From positions 248,001-312,000 of the forward strand of contig NZ_QZWZ01000001.1 in NCBI RefSeq assembly GCF_003601975.1: a stretch of 64,000 nt of DNA, read 5' to 3'. The position numbers and the translations under genes were made by a program. Below are positions 16,489-23,717 of this stretch, piece by piece. Origin of the DNA: Mesorhizobium waimense. GTDB lineage: Bacteria > Pseudomonadota > Alphaproteobacteria > Rhizobiales > Rhizobiaceae. Under the pieces are notes generated by a model. That model was not told the origin of the DNA. It saw only the letters and a list, made by a program, of their open reading frames with translations, and did not search any database. The first letter of the stretch is position 1. Each line of letters begins with the position of its first letter.

Positions 16489-16851
16489 TCACTGCGCCGG
16501 CACCTTGTCGAGGAAGCCGGTGACGCTCTTCAGGCGGCCATTCTCGATGACGCCGATATCGGTGCCTTCGATCACGGACTCGGAGCCTTCCGGCCCGAGG
16601 TTCCACGAGAAGCGGATCGTGTCGGCGAACCCGTCCGGCTTGCCCTTCAGCGAGAACCGGAAGCCGGCAAAGCGCTGTTGCACGCCATCGATGAGTGCGG
16701 CGACACCTTCATGGCCGTCGCCCTGCATGATCGGATCGCGATAGCTGACGTCCTCGGTAAAGGTCGCCTTGAGCAATTCCGCCCGGCGATCCGCATCACC
16801 CTCGTTCCAGGCGGTGATGTAGTTCTGGGCGATCGTGTTGAGGTCGGTCAT
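16489..16851 (-). CDS. NTF2/SnoaL-like fold protein
   Basis: A 120-aa protein of the nuclear transport factor 2-like (SnoaL/ketosteroid isomerase) fold: an N-terminal helix IAQNYITAWNEGDADRRAELL followed by FTEDVSYRDP is characteristic. No signal peptide. Such small proteins can be isomerases, hydrolases or binding proteins, and no catalytic role can be assigned. It is convergent with xylB (32 bp between stops) and divergent from xylA, whose start is 110 bp away, so its promoter region overlaps that of xylA. Confidence 0.75.
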   Translation of the reverse strand: MTDLNTIAQNYITAWNEGDADRRAELLKATFTEDVSYRDPIMQGDGHEGVAALIDGVQQRFAGFRFSLKGKPDGFADTIRFSWNLGPEGSESVIEGTDIGVIENGRLKSVTGFLDKVPAQ

Positions 16852-16961
16852 GGTCTGTCTCCTTCGTTGAGTGGCTTTGACACGAGCCTTTTCGACCGGC
16901 GTGAGCGTGAAACCAATTACGCCTGAGGTAATCAGGGCAAACTTTCGAGAGGACAGAAATC

Positions 16962-18287
16962 ATGAGCAGCGGATTTTTCGGCGACATCCAGAAGATCAAA
17001 TATGAGGGACCGGATTCGACCAATCCGCTGGCCTACCGGTTCTACAATCCCGACGAAATTGTCGCCGGCAAGCGGCTGGAAGACCATCTGCGCTTCGCCG
17101 TCGCCTACTGGCACTCCTTCGCCTGGCAGGGCGGCGATCCCTTCGGTGGCCAGACCTTCGATCGTCCCTGGTTCGCCAAGGCCGGTGGCATCGACACGAT
17201 GGAGTTGGCAAAGCTCAAGGCCGACGTCGCCTTCGAGATGTTTTCGCTGCTCGGCGCGCCCTATTTCTGCTTCCACGATGCCGATGTGCGGCCGGAAGGC
17301 AGGGACTTTTCCGAAAGTGCGGCGCGTCTCGACGAGATCGCCGACTATTTTGCGGGAAAGATGAAGCAGACCGGCGTCAAGCTCTTGTGGGGCACCGCCA
17401 ACCTGTTCTCGCACCGCCGCTTCATGTCGGGTGCGGCCACCAATCCCGATCCCGATGTCTTTGCCTATGCGGCGGCGACGGTGAAAAGCTGCATCGACGT
17501 CACCAAGCGGCTGAAGGGCGAGAACTACGTGCTGTGGGGCGGACGTGAGGGCTACGAGACGCTGCTCAACACCGACCTTGGCCGCGAGCAGGACCAGGCT
17601 GGACGCTTCCTCAGCCTCGTCGTCGACTACAAGCACAGAATAGGCTTCAAGGGCACCATCCTGATCGAGCCGAAGCCGCAGGAGCCGACAAAGCACCAGT
17701 ACGACTATGACGTCGCGACGGTGTACGGCTTCCTCAAGCGCTTCGGTCTGGAGAAGGAGGTCAAGCTCAACGTCGAGCAGGGCCACGCCATCCTTGCCGG
17801 CCATTCCTTCGAACACGAACTGGCGCTGGCCAATGCGCTCGGCGTCTTCGGCTCGATCGACATGAACCGCAACGACTACCAGTCCGGCTGGGACACCGAC
17901 CAGTTCCCCAACAATGTGCCGGAGATGGCGCTGGCCTACTACCAGGTCTTGCTGGCCGGTGGCTTCAAGACCGGCGGCACCAATTTCGACGCCAAGCTGC
18001 GCCGCCAATCGCTCGACCCGCAGGATCTGCTGATCGGCCATATTGGCGGCATGGACGCTTGCGCTCGCGGTCTCAAGGCCGCGGCACGTATGGTCGAGGA
18101 CAAGGCGCTGTCGGGACCGCTGGCAGAACGCTATGCCGGCTGGAATTCGGCCGAGGCCAAGGCGATGCTGTCGGGCAAACGCACGCTGGAGGAGATCGCC
18201 GAGCGTGTGGTGAAGAAGAAGATCGAGCCGCAGCCGCGCTCGGGTCGCCAGGAACTGCTCGAGAATATCGTCAACCGCTACGTCTGA
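16962..18287 (+). CDS. xylA: xylose isomerase
   Basis: A 441-aa class II xylose isomerase that converts D-xylose to D-xylulose in the cytoplasm. Metal and substrate motifs are present: [31 protein letters not shown] and GSIDMNRND. The length equals the family norm for the long (class II) type. GAGAGGACAG lies just before the ATG. With xylB it completes entry of xylose into the pentose phosphate pathway; a xylose transporter and xylR are not in the window. Confidence 0.95.
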   Translation: MSSGFFGDIQKIKYEGPDSTNPLAYRFYNPDEIVAGKRLEDHLRFAVAYWHSFAWQGGDPFGGQTFDRPWFAKAGGIDTMELAKLKADVAFEMFSLLGAPYFCFHDADVRPEGRDFSESAARLDEIADYFAGKMKQTGVKLLWGTANLFSHRRFMSGAATNPDPDVFAYAAATVKSCIDVTKRLKGENYVLWGGREGYETLLNTDLGREQDQAGRFLSLVVDYKHRIGFKGTILIEPKPQEPTKHQYDYDVATVYGFLKRFGLEKEVKLNVEQGHAILAGHSFEHELALANALGVFGSIDMNRNDYQSGWDTDQFPNNVPEMALAYYQVLLAGGFKTGGTNFDAKLRRQSLDPQDLLIGHIGGMDACARGLKAAARMVEDKALSGPLAERYAGWNSAEAKAMLSGKRTLEEIAERVVKKKIEPQPRSGRQELLENIVNRYV

Positions 18288-18490
18288 GCGCGAAATTCCG
18301 TCCATACCCTTTCCAGGGGCGGCCAAGCACATTGCTGCCCCGGAACGGCTTTGCGCGATGGGCAGGACCGGCGACACGGTTCTGCCCCGCATCGCCCCTC
18401 AATCGCCTCGCTCTTGCCTTCAAACAGCCGTCACGGATCTCGTATAAGTATGGCTCCTGTGGCGGGTGAAGAAGAAGGAGGCGAACCGAT

Positions 18491-18694
18491 ATGCAGCACG
18501 AACGCGAAATCGACGCCCTGCTCTCGTCCGGCGAGACCGGATCGATCATCGATCGGCTGATGGCGTTGCCGAGACCTACCGACGATGTGAAGAACGAATG
18601 GGATCGCGCCGTCAGCAGCCGATTCGAAGTCCGTCTGGCGAGACAGATGCGCTCGCAGATCGACAATGGCAGCGATCGTCAAAACGCGGCTTGA
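18491..18694 (+). CDS. small hypothetical protein
   Basis: A 67-aa basic/acidic soluble peptide with no recognisable family. Support comes from a very good ribosome-binding site (AAGAAGGAGG, about 18467-18476) before the ATG and from a plausible composition with an amphipathic N-terminal helix (REIDALLSSGETGSIIDRLMAL). It lies between xylA and an intergenic palindrome. It may not be expressed; overlapping frames on both strands make coding bias hard to judge. Confidence 0.45.
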   Translation: MQHEREIDALLSSGETGSIIDRLMALPRPTDDVKNEWDRAVSSRFEVRLARQMRSQIDNGSDRQNAA

Positions 18695-18699
18695 TCTCA

Positions 18700-18782
18700 C
18701 CAAAGCGCTCCGCGCTTTGGAATCTTTGTTTCTATGCATGTCGTTGTCCCAAAACCGCTACACACTTTTGGGCGACATGCAT
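18700..18782. repeat. intergenic double-hairpin element
   Basis: Two adjacent hairpins. The first is CCAAAGCGC-TCC-GCGCTTTGG (18700-18720), a perfect 9-bp stem. The second has outer arms ATGCATGTCG (18734-18743) and CGACATGCAT (18773-18782). The same plan of two nested or adjacent palindromes recurs at 35964-36066. It lies between a plus and a minus gene end, touches the stop codon of the regulator gene, and may act as a bidirectional terminator. Confidence 0.7.
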
Positions 18783-19762
18783 TAGCCCCGGCGCAGCCTG
18801 ACCGGCGCTTCGCCGAAAGCTCTTGAAAACGCTCTGGAAAACGCTGCGGCGGACGAAAATCCCGTCCGCCCGGCGATGTCTGCCATGGCGATGCGCGTGT
18901 CGACCACCAGCCGGCGTGCGGCGCCCAGCCTGAGCCTGAGGTAGTAGGCGCCCGGCGTTTCGCCGATCGACTTGCGAAAGATGCTTTCCAGTGTACGCGC
19001 CGTCACCCCGGCGCGCTTGGCCACCGCGGCGATGGTCAGCGGCTGGTCGACATGCGCTTCCATCAGCCGGATCGCTTGCGCCAGCCGCGGATCGTAGCCA
19101 TCGAGCCGGCCAAGCGAGACCAGCGGCTGCGCATCGGTGGCGGCGCGCGCCTGGTCGTAGATGAACACGCTCGCCACATCGAGCGCCACCGCCATGCCGA
19201 GCCGCGTGCGAATCAAATGCAGCATCAGGTCGAAGGTCGGCGAGGCACCACCCGAGGTGAAGACGGGACCGTCGATGACATAGCGGTCAGGACGCACGTC
19301 GACACCAGGAAAGGCCGATGAAAAGTCCTCCATGTCCTCCCAGTGGGTGGTGGCGCTGCGCCCTTCCAGCAGACCGGCCCGCGCGACCAGCCACGTGCCG
19401 GCCTCGACGCCGCCGCAGGCCCGCGCGGCACGCGCCGCCCGCCGCAGGCCGGCAAGCAGCGCCGACGTGGCATAGTTCTGTGTGCCGAAACCGGCGACCA
19501 CGATAAGCACGTCGGTGACTTCGGTGGCATCGAAGCGGCCGCTGACCGCAACCGGCAGGCCGCAAGTCGTCACCGGCGCCTCGCCGGTCACCGAAACCAG
19601 CTTGAAGTCGAACAGTGTCTCGCCGCCGATGCGGTTGGCGGCGCGCAGTGGATCGATGGCCGAGGCCACGCACATGATCGATGAGCCCGAGAACACCAGC
19701 AGCGTCACCTTGAGCCGCGAGCGCTCAGCACGAAAGATATCCGATTTTTCGCTTTTGGTCAT
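18782..19762 (-). CDS. GlxA-family transcriptional regulator of the carnitine cluster
   Basis: A 326-aa regulator with an N-terminal DJ-1/PfpI-like (GATase1) sensor domain, residues about 10-195, and a C-terminal AraC-type double helix-turn-helix (AVAKRAGVTARTLESIFRKS and IAGRTGFSSAAAFSRAFSRAF). It is divergent from the carnitine catabolic operon with 77 bp between starts, the usual position for a dedicated activator. GlxA-type regulators such as CdhR and GbdR are known to control carnitine and glycine betaine catabolism in Pseudomonas, so a CdhR-like role is likely. The effector is probably a trimethylammonium compound. Confidence 0.82.
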   Translation of the reverse strand: MTKSEKSDIFRAERSRLKVTLLVFSGSSIMCVASAIDPLRAANRIGGETLFDFKLVSVTGEAPVTTCGLPVAVSGRFDATEVTDVLIVVAGFGTQNYATSALLAGLRRAARAARACGGVEAGTWLVARAGLLEGRSATTHWEDMEDFSSAFPGVDVRPDRYVIDGPVFTSGGASPTFDLMLHLIRTRLGMAVALDVASVFIYDQARAATDAQPLVSLGRLDGYDPRLAQAIRLMEAHVDQPLTIAAVAKRAGVTARTLESIFRKSIGETPGAYYLRLRLGAARRLVVDTRIAMADIAGRTGFSSAAAFSRAFSRAFGEAPVRLRRG

Positions 19763-19839
19763 GAGTGCTTCGTAAAACGCAAAACAGTTTCCGGCAAGTC
19801 AGTCATTGTTGTTGTCTGTCTTGATTGGGAGGAAATTTC

Positions 19840-20757
19840 ATGCCGCTCGCGATGAACCGTGAGGTTTTCATTACCTGTGCCGTGACCGGATCCGGCGGTT
19901 CGCAGGACCGCAGCCCGCATGTGCCGCGTTCGCCCAAGCAGATCGCCGATTCGGCGATCGACGCGGCCAAGGCGGGTGCTGCGATCGTCCACTGCCATGT
20001 GCGCGATCCCGAAACCGGCAAACCGCGCCGCGACGTGCATCTCTACCGCGAGGTTACCGAGCGCATCCGTGACGCCAATGTCGACGTCGTGCTGAACCTG
20101 ACCGCCGGCATGGGCGGCGACATGGTGTTCGGCTCGCCCGAGGCGCCGCTGCCGCTGAATGAAAAAGGCACCGACATGGGCAGCGCCACCAACCGCGTCG
20201 AGCATGTGCGCCAGTGCCTGCCGGAGATCTGCACGCTGGATTGCGGCACGATGAATTTCGCCGAAGCCGACTATGTCATGACCAACACGCCCGGCATGCT
20301 GCGCGCCATGGGCGGCATGATGACGGCGCTCGGCGTCAAGCCCGAGATCGAGGCCTTCGACACCGGCCATCTGTGGTTCGCCAAGCAGCTGGTCGAGGAA
20401 CAGGTGCTGAAGCCAGACGCGCTGGTGCAGCTCTGCATGGGCGTGCCGTGGGGCGCGCCCGACGACCTCAACACCTTCATGGCCATGGTCAACAACGTGC
20501 CGTCGACCTGGAACTGGTCGGCCTTCTCGATCGGCCGCAACCAGATGGCCTATGCCGCCGCGGCGGTGCTGGCCGGCGGCAATGTCCGCGTTGGCCTCGA
20601 AGACAATCTGTGGCTCGACAAGGGCGTGCTCGCCACCAACGCACAGTTGGTCGAGCGCGCGGCCAGCATCGTCACCAACCTGGGCGCCAGGATCATTGGG
20701 CCCGAGGAAGTGCGCAAGAAGCTGAACCTGACCAAGCGGGCGCCGATAGCGGCATAA
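19840..20757 (+). CDS. 3-keto acid cleavage enzyme (BKACE), dehydrocarnitine:acetyl-CoA type
   Basis: A 305-aa BKACE (DUF849) enzyme. The zinc-binding HCHVRDPETG motif is near residue 50, and the TIM-barrel length is normal. In carnitine clusters this family condenses 3-dehydrocarnitine with acetyl-CoA to give betainyl-CoA and acetoacetate. The start at 19840 is preceded by GGGAGGAAATTTC; starting earlier would put the ribosome-binding site inside the gene. It is the first gene of a seven-gene plus-strand operon that contains carnitine dehydrogenase, which supports the assignment over other BKACE substrates. Confidence 0.85.
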   Translation: MPLAMNREVFITCAVTGSGGSQDRSPHVPRSPKQIADSAIDAAKAGAAIVHCHVRDPETGKPRRDVHLYREVTERIRDANVDVVLNLTAGMGGDMVFGSPEAPLPLNEKGTDMGSATNRVEHVRQCLPEICTLDCGTMNFAEADYVMTNTPGMLRAMGGMMTALGVKPEIEAFDTGHLWFAKQLVEEQVLKPDALVQLCMGVPWGAPDDLNTFMAMVNNVPSTWNWSAFSIGRNQMAYAAAAVLAGGNVRVGLEDNLWLDKGVLATNAQLVERAASIVTNLGARIIGPEEVRKKLNLTKRAPIAA

Positions 20758-20782
20758 GGACTGGGATAGCCGGGAGGTCGGC

Positions 20783-21412
20783 ATGGCTACCGTCAAATTC
20801 ACCGCGATGAAGGATGGCGACAAGGACGACTATGAGTTCTTGACCGCGCATGAAATCGACTATGCCGCGAAGACCGGCGAACGGCTGCTCGATGCGCTGG
20901 TGCAGCTCGACGAGGGCCTGTCCGGCTACAAGATCACCCGGCTCGGTCACTCGCTGCAGGCGGCCACCCGCGCCTGGCGCGACGGCGCCGACACGGACTG
21001 GATCGTCTGCGCGCTGCTGCACGACATTGGCGACATCTACGCGCCCTACAACCACGACGAATATGCGGCTGCGATCCTGAAGCCTTTCGTGCGCGAGCAA
21101 TGCACCTGGGTGGTGGAAAAGCACGGTGACTTCCAGCGCCTCTATTACGCGCATCATCTCGGCGGCAACCGCCACGCCCGCGACCGCTTCGCCGGACATG
21201 CCTATTTCGACGATTGCGACCAGTTCTGCGAGCGCTGGGACCAGTCGAGCTTCGACCCGGATTACGAGACGCTGCCGATCGACTTCTTGCGGCCCTTCGT
21301 GCTCGAAGTCTTTGCCCGCAAGGTCTACGACCCCTCGGTCATCCGCGCCGGCGAGCGCGTGCCCCTCACCGATCCCGTCATGGCGAACACAAGAACCGGA
21401 GCCTCCTTATGA
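20783..21412 (+). CDS. HD-domain protein of the carnitine operon, possible diiron oxygenase
   Basis: A 209-aa HD-domain protein of unproven role. Candidate metal ligands occur in the order H56 (GHS), H80-D81 (ALLHDIG), H91, H114 and D153 (RWDQSSFD), which is the six-ligand pattern of the dinuclear HD-domain oxygenases such as PhnZ, MIOX and TmpB as well as some phosphohydrolases. H56 to H80 spacing is 24 residues, as I recall for PhnZ. No nucleotide-binding feature is seen. It is 25 bp after the BKACE gene and overlaps the carnitine dehydrogenase gene by 4 bp (ATGA), so a role in trimethylammonium metabolism is likely. TmpB makes glycine betaine from a trimethylammonium phosphonate, which makes an oxygenase role attractive but unproven. 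Confidence 0.75.
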   Translation: MATVKFTAMKDGDKDDYEFLTAHEIDYAAKTGERLLDALVQLDEGLSGYKITRLGHSLQAATRAWRDGADTDWIVCALLHDIGDIYAPYNHDEYAAAILKPFVREQCTWVVEKHGDFQRLYYAHHLGGNRHARDRFAGHAYFDDCDQFCERWDQSSFDPDYETLPIDFLRPFVLEVFARKVYDPSVIRAGERVPLTDPVMANTRTGASL

Positions 21413-22503
21413 GCATCATCAACAAGGCGGCCGCCATTGGCGGCGGCGTCATCGGCGCCGGCTGGGTGGCGCGGCTGCTCTTGAACGGCATCGACGTGGC
21501 GATCTTCGATCCCGACCCGGAAGCCTCGCGCAAGGTCGGCGAAGTGATGAAGGGCGCGCGCCGCGCCTACAAGCAGATGCTGCCCGGCGGCCTGCCCAAG
21601 GAAGGCAAGCTCACCTACGCCAAGACCATCGCCGAAGCGGTCGCCGACGCCGACTTCATCCAGGAAAGCGTGCCTGAGAGGCTCGACCTCAAGCACCGCG
21701 TGCTGGCCGAGATCGATGCTCATGCTCCGGCCAACGCTATTGTCGGCTCCTCGACCTCGGGCATCAAGCCGACTGACATGCAGGTGGCGATGAAGAAGCA
21801 TCCGGAGCGGCTGGTCGTCGGCCATCCGTTCAACCCGGTCTATCTGCTGCCGCTGGTCGAGATCGTCGGCGGCGAGCAGACTTTTCCCGAGGCGATCGAG
21901 GTCGCCAGGGAGATCTATGCCTCGATCGGCATGAAGCCTGTCGTCATCCGCAAGGAGATCGAGGCCTTCGTTGGCGACCGCCTGCTCGAAGCGGCCTGGC
22001 GCGAGGCGCTGTGGCTGATCAAGGACGGCATCTGCACGGTCGAGGAGCTCGACGACATCATGCGCTATGGCTTCGGCCTGCGCTGGGCGCAGATGGGCAT
22101 GTTCCAGGTCTATCGTGTCGCCGGCGGCGAGGCCGGCATGCGCCACTTCATGGCGCAGTTCGGGCCCTGCCTGCAATGGCCGTGGACCAAGCTGATGGAC
22201 GTGCCGGAGTTCAACGACGAACTGGTTGACCTCATCGCCACGCAGTCGGACGATCAGGCACATGGCCTGTCGATCCGCGAGCTGGAAAAGATCCGTGACG
22301 ACAATCTGGTCGCGATCATGGAAGCGCTGTCGAAGCAGAACAAGGGCAAGGGCTGGGGTGCCGGCGCCTTGCACAAGGACTACACTAGGCAACTGGCCAA
22401 GCTGGCGGCGAAGCAGCCGACGGCCTCCAAGGCGGCCGAGAAGGCCAAGGCGAGCAAGCCGGTGAAGAAAGCCGACAAGCCGAAGAAAAAGAAGAAGGGC
22501 TAA
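21409..22503 (+). CDS. L-carnitine 3-dehydrogenase with Lys-rich tail
   Basis: A 364-aa NAD-dependent dehydrogenase of the 3-hydroxyacyl-CoA dehydrogenase fold that oxidises L-carnitine to 3-dehydrocarnitine. The Rossmann motif AAIGGGVIGAGW is at residues 8-19, and GHPFNPVYLLPLVEIVGG is the signature around the catalytic His region. The core ends near residue 320; the last 30 or so residues are Lys/Ala/Pro-rich and end in a run of lysines. Some rhizobial versions carry a fused betainyl-CoA thioesterase domain there, which this one lacks. Its ATG overlaps the HD gene stop. Located between HD and acyl-CoA dehydrogenase genes. Confidence 0.87.
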   Translation: MSIINKAAAIGGGVIGAGWVARLLLNGIDVAIFDPDPEASRKVGEVMKGARRAYKQMLPGGLPKEGKLTYAKTIAEAVADADFIQESVPERLDLKHRVLAEIDAHAPANAIVGSSTSGIKPTDMQVAMKKHPERLVVGHPFNPVYLLPLVEIVGGEQTFPEAIEVAREIYASIGMKPVVIRKEIEAFVGDRLLEAAWREALWLIKDGICTVEELDDIMRYGFGLRWAQMGMFQVYRVAGGEAGMRHFMAQFGPCLQWPWTKLMDVPEFNDELVDLIATQSDDQAHGLSIRELEKIRDDNLVAIMEALSKQNKGKGWGAGALHKDYTRQLAKLAAKQPTASKAAEKAKASKPVKKADKPKKKKKG

Positions 22504-22507
22504 GACC

Positions 22508-23671
22508 ATGGATTTCGGTCTGTCGGAGGAGCAGAAACTCATCGTCGAGACGACGCGCGCGTTCGTCGAAAACGAGCTTTACCCGCACGAGCGCGAGGTG
22601 GAGCGCACTGGCGTGTTGCGCCGCGAACTGATCGAGGAGATCAAGGTCAAGGCGATCGAAGCCGGTCTCTATGCCGCCAACATGCCGACGGAAGTCGGCG
22701 GCGCCGGGCTGGATACGGTGACCTGGCTGCTCTACGAGAAGGAACTCGGCCGCGCCAATTATGCGCTGCACTGGACCTGCGTCGCGCGTCCTTCCAACAT
22801 CCTGCTGGCCGGCACGCCGGAGCAGCGCGAAAAATATTTGTTCCCGTGCATTCGCGGCGAGAAATGGGATTGCCTGGCGATGACCGAGCCGGGCGCCGGC
22901 TCCGACCTGCGCGGCATGAAGGCGACCGCTGTGCAGGACGGCGACGACTGGCTGCTCAACGGCACCAAGCACTTTATCTCCCACGCCGACCTCGCCGACT
23001 TCGCCATCGTCTTCATGGCGTCAGGCGAAGAGGATTCACCACGCGGCAAACGCAAGAAGATCACCGCCTTCTTCGTCGACAAGGGCACCAAGGGCTTTGC
23101 CATGCGCGACGGTTACCGCAATGTCTCGCATCGCGGCTACACCAACGCCATCCTGGAATTCGACGACTGCCGCTTGCCGGCAAGACAGGTGCTCGGCGAG
23201 GTTCACAAGGGTTTTGACGTCGCTAATTCCTGGCTTGGCGCCACCCGCCTGCAGGTCGGCGCCACCTGTCTCGGCCGCGCCGAGCGGGCGCTTGGCCACG
23301 CCGTCGAATATGCCGCCCAGCGCCAGCAGTTCGGCCAGCAGATCGGCAAGTTCCAGGGCGTATCGTTCAAGCTCGCCGACATGGCGACCGAATTGAAGGC
23401 CGCCGACCTGATGGTGTTCGAAGCCGGCTGGAAGTACGATCAGGGTACCGTCACCGATCAGGACATGGCCATGGCCAAGCTGAAGGCCACCGAGATGCTC
23501 GCTTTCGTCGCCGATGAGGCGATCCAGATCCATGGCGGCATGGGCCTGATGGACGACCTGCCGCTGGAGCGCATCTGGCGCGATGCGCGCGTCGAGCGCA
23601 TCTGGGAAGGCACTTCGGAGATTCAGCGACATATTATTTCGCGGGCGCTGCTGCGTCCGTTCGGGGCTTAG
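22508..23671 (+). CDS. acyl-CoA dehydrogenase, probably for gamma-butyrobetainyl-CoA
   Basis: A 387-aa FAD-dependent acyl-CoA dehydrogenase with the standard domains: N-terminal helices, the FAD-contacting CLAMTEPGAGSDL and the C-terminal VERIWEGTSEIQRHIISR segment that in this family carries or adjoins the catalytic base. It starts 4 bp after carnitine dehydrogenase. In this context it most likely oxidises gamma-butyrobetainyl-CoA to crotonobetainyl-CoA, which the hydratase encoded two genes later would hydrate to carnitinyl-CoA. Substrate assignment is by context only. Confidence 0.85.
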   Translation: MDFGLSEEQKLIVETTRAFVENELYPHEREVERTGVLRRELIEEIKVKAIEAGLYAANMPTEVGGAGLDTVTWLLYEKELGRANYALHWTCVARPSNILLAGTPEQREKYLFPCIRGEKWDCLAMTEPGAGSDLRGMKATAVQDGDDWLLNGTKHFISHADLADFAIVFMASGEEDSPRGKRKKITAFFVDKGTKGFAMRDGYRNVSHRGYTNAILEFDDCRLPARQVLGEVHKGFDVANSWLGATRLQVGATCLGRAERALGHAVEYAAQRQQFGQQIGKFQGVSFKLADMATELKAADLMVFEAGWKYDQGTVTDQDMAMAKLKATEMLAFVADEAIQIHGGMGLMDDLPLERIWRDARVERIWEGTSEIQRHIISRALLRPFGA

Positions 23672-23707
23672 AGCATGATCCCCAAAACCGGGAACCAGAT
23701 CGTGCTC
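23671..23707. repeat. degenerate intergenic palindrome
   Basis: GAGCATGATC (23671-23680) and GATCGTGCTC (23698-23707) form an imperfect 10-bp inverted repeat around a CCCAAAACCGGG centre. It resembles a palindromic element common between genes in rhizobial genomes. It lies inside the operon between the acyl-CoA dehydrogenase and ligase genes and could affect mRNA stability. Confidence 0.55.
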
Positions 23708-23717
23708 AAACGAAAAG

